DNA of 64,000 bases from Phlebopus portentosus (lineage: Eukaryota > Basidiomycota > Agaricomycetes > Boletales > Boletinellaceae): NCBI GenBank assembly GCA_037892935.1, contig JAYXKI010000004.1, positions 1,612,001-1,676,000 on the forward strand, written 5' to 3'. The translations under genes and the position numbers were made by a program. Below the pieces are notes generated by a model. The model was not told the origin of the DNA, searched no databases, and saw nothing but the letters and a program-made list of their open reading frames with translations. Within the stretch, counting starts at the first letter, position 1. Each line of letters starts with the position of its first letter. Positions 61,478 to 64,000 of the stretch are shown here, piece after piece.

Positions 61478-61929
61478 GTATGTACTTAGCTCAGAGTGAA
61501 AGCATTGCGGGACAGACTTATTGATTCCTTTTTTGTGTGCAGAGCCTCGGCTCCGTCGACGAGCTTACGAATCACCGTCGCGGCAACTCCGTTGACCAGT
61601 TGACGAACGCTGGCTCAGTCGACGAGCTAACCAACCACAAACGTGGAGGCTCGGTCGACGAGCTCACTAACCATAAGCGCGGGGAATCCGTCGATGAACT
61701 CACGAATAACAAGCGTGGAGGCTCCGTCGACGAACTCACGAACCACAAGCGCGGTGGGTCCGTCGACGAGCTTACAAACCATAAGCGCGGAGGCTCCGTC
61801 GACGAGTTGACCAACCACAAGCGTGGCGGATCTGTAGACGAACTTACCAACCACAAACGCGGAAGCTCCGTCGACGAGTTGACGAACCACAAACGCGGAG
61901 GTTCCGTCGACGAACTCACCAACCACTGA
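61406..61929 (+). CDS. Kex2-repeat precursor C, GGSVDELTNH-KR type (putative RiPP precursor)
   Basis: Two exons (61406-61477 and 61543-61929). Exon 1 is the signal peptide (MKFSAIFVASAVLLAATSLA). Exon 2 is almost entirely a 12-residue unit, GGSVDELTNHKR, in about ten Kex2-delimited segments: a first ending HRR, one longer segment with an internal SVDQLTNAG unit, one GES...NNKR variant, one GSS variant and a final unit without KR. Complete cleavage and trimming would give mostly the decapeptide GGSVDELTNH. The repeat has no Tyr, Phe or Trp; His is the only ring side chain. The frame is intact and the repeats are homogeneous, which suggests recent amplification or gene conversion. Its UstYa neighbour is frameshifted, so modification would depend on A or B. 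An unmodified secreted peptide is also possible. Confidence 0.88.
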
Positions 61930-62202
61930 ATTGTCGGGATATAATTAGACGGCACGGTGCTTATCCTTGTATCTTGCAAAGCCATGTATATGATTAATAC
62001 CGAGAAAACGAAAATGTTCCCTTTTTCCCTGGGGGGCTGTCTGATAAAAGCGTAAGCGCCTTAAGACGCAGAATTGAAATTACATACACACACACACGAT
62101 TCGTCCCAGTACTTACAAATATCGATGACTCCCTATATGAAAACCCAACCTCGTACACCAACTATCTCTGCACAAACACGCAAAATCACCTAAGCCGATC
62201 AA

Positions 62203-64000
62203 TCAGCCGGTCTTCGCCTTCATATTCCTCCATAAAGTTAAGAATAAAATCGCTCCGACGCCCAATAGAGCCATCTGCACACCTATATACTTCTCCATGC
62301 CGACTTGTACACCGGCCCCTCCCCATACGGACCCGCTCACTCGGCCGGTGAAGTTACTGTACTGGATCAAAAGGCTTAGCCGGCCGTTCCACTTCTGGTG
62401 CAATTGCTTGCTGAGCAAGCTAATCGTCACCGTGCTGGCAACATTAAACCCGAGTGCAACGAGGAACCAGCAGACGAAGAACGACCCAAAGGAGGCCTTG
62501 TCGAAGTGGATGATCAGGAGTGTGAGAAGCAGACCGAGGAACCCTGTAGAGGCACCAAAGGCAAGGATGAAGCGGTCTGGAATCCGACGGACGAGGAAGA
62601 GGTTGAGGAAGAGGAAAGGGAAAATCGCGACACCTCCCAGGGCGATGAAGTTCCCTGCGGCGAATGGCGACCAGTTGAACTGGGCGGCGGTGAAGACGGC
62701 GATGTTCGCTTCCCATCCGCTGAGAGTGAAGAAGCAGGTCATGGCGAACCAGCACATGGTGATGATGACGCCCCATTGCGGCACGGAAATGTGCTCTGCC
62801 TCGTCTACGAATGAAGGGGAGGGTGCGCGGGAGACTGAAGCAGAGGTTGCAGTTGACGAAATTGCTTCTTGAATGATGGTGTCTTGGACCGGGGATGATT
62901 TCGACTCGAGCTCGATTGCACTTTCTTCTCGCTGTACTGGAGGTGTGTCTGGTACATCCGAGAAGAACAAGGACACCGCTACCCAGTAGATGGCCCAGAC
63001 GACGGCCATAACCCAACCTGGACTCGTGTCGCCATTGAAAACCCTGTTGTCAAAGCCAACCTTGTATAGCAGACCTGACGATATGACCTTTAGAATCTCC
63101 AGATGAATACAGGAAATTGAACGATCAGTACCTCCCATGAATGGTCCGACGCTACATCCAATCCCTTGTCCAATGACGAGCCATCCAGCTAAGGTCGTCC
63201 GTCTACGAATACCAACTATCCGCGCATCAGAGCAATAGCGTTTCTACACAAGAATATCAACACATCAAAAAGTAGCAACTATGGGGAGTGATCTCACTGA
63301 GTACATAAAGTTTGCCATTGCCAACCCGATGACGGATCTTCCGATAAGGATGAGCCAAAGAAAGTTAGCATACTGCAATAGCGATAGATCAGCTAGGGGT
63401 AAAAACTGATCTGTTTTCGAAATACATACGTATGCCAGACCGTACAGGATATGTCCGACAATAGCGACCGCGCATGAAAAATGAATCGGTCTACTGTACT
63501 TTCCTTGATGCCAACAAAGATTATATCAATCTCACGAGATAAACGCCCAACGGGCGCTTAAGAGTTACTGACCTTGATCATATTTCAGAAGAAAAGGCAA
63601 GGCGACGCCAGCGAAAACGACTGGTATTCCTAGAACGAGACCAGAGAACGTGGCAGTTCCCCCAAGGAATTCCGCGTATCTGCTAGCCGAAGACACGGGA
63701 AGAAACATTGTGATCTAGATTTGAAAACTATGTCAAAAAAAAAAGGGGTCAAGGACAACAACTATCTCCATATGAAACGCACCTGCGACATAACATTCAA
63801 CATAATGACGATAACCAAGGAAGACATCCTTGGCAGCCTAAACTCGGGATCCAGTTCGGCACCCCCGTCATCGCCGACGCTCGCCGGCACTTGATCAACT
63901 ACGCTACGACTCGTTGGTAGGGCCGACGCTCTTAACACGTTAGATCGCCGTTTCAAAACCTGGTTGAGCTTGGATAGTGTCGCAGCAGAATTTAGCAGCA
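62203..64000 (-). CDS. MFS transporter (5' end outside the window)
   Basis: Minus-strand gene. The frame is still open at the right edge (...SAATLSKLNQVLKRRSNV), so the start is beyond 64000. Exons read LPRMSSLVIVIMLNVMSQ, ITMFLPVSSASRYAEFLGG, YANFLWLILIGRSVIGLAMA and GWLVIGQGIGCSVGPFMGG. The large last exon starts GLLYKVGFDNRVFNGDTSPG and contains a charged central loop plus helices such as WGVIITMCWFAMTCFFTLSG, FLFLNLFLVRRIPDRFILAF and FGSFFVCWFLVALGFNVAST, ending MKAKTG (stop 62203). Twelve-span topology with a central loop fits the major facilitator superfamily; the subfamily is unclear. It sits next to precursor C and could export a product, but this is positional inference. Confidence 0.83.

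Noticed and set aside
61543..61929. Regular tandem repeats that could suggest a CRISPR array
   Set aside because: The units are contiguous, in frame and protein-coding, without unique spacers, and the genome is eukaryotic.

Overview
The window is nuclear DNA of a filamentous basidiomycete, most likely an Agaricomycete. Almost every gene is broken by several introns of about 50-60 nt with GT...AG ends. The gene content is fungal: Dicer, a vacuolar-type Ca2+-ATPase, old yellow enzyme, cytochrome P450, a 7TM family typical of mushrooms, and DUF3328/UstYa proteins. The transposons are basidiomycete-like LTR elements. No taxon can be named from the sequence alone.

Layout. 1-2.2 kb is GC-rich sequence without a credible gene. 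2.2-10.5 kb is a decayed Ty3/gypsy element on the minus strand. It is split by a younger, nearly intact 4.05-kb LTR element on the plus strand (identical-length 993-bp LTRs, 4-bp target duplication, a gag-like ORF but no pol). 11.8-20.97 kb holds a RidA-like gene with a frameshifted C-terminus, a single-pass membrane protein, a UstYa-like gene, a Kex2-repeat peptide precursor, an MCT-type MFS transporter and a 7TM protein. 22.99-43.1 kb is a housekeeping and metabolic block: Dicer, a small membrane protein, PMC1-type Ca2+-ATPase, old yellow enzyme, a 5'-nucleotidase-like metallophosphoesterase and a P450. 43.9-46.8 kb is a poorly resolved membrane protein. 48.5-62 kb is a second peptide region with three UstYa/precursor pairs, two of them forming an inverted duplication around the threonyl-tRNA synthetase gene. 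An MFS transporter runs off the right edge.

Main finding. The window contains four divergently transcribed pairs, each of one UstYa/DUF3328 oxidase gene and one gene for a secreted precursor built from short repeats cut by Kex2-type dibasic sites. This is the genetic signature of dikaritin-type ribosomal peptides (RiPPs), best known from ascomycetes. One pair (13.4-15.95 kb) carries xxELEKNF-KR repeats. The other three (48.5-51.8, 55.4-59.0 and 59.3-61.9 kb) carry SVDxLTN repeats with no aromatic residue in the repeat. Introns fall at or beside the Kex2 sites, in precursor A exactly between Lys and Arg. Some copies are decaying: precursor B has two frameshifts and UstYa C has a one-base frameshift. 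This suggests an actively duplicating and dying peptide family. MFS transporters flank both regions and could export the products. Exon boundaries were read by eye from splice signals and frame continuity; they need transcript support.
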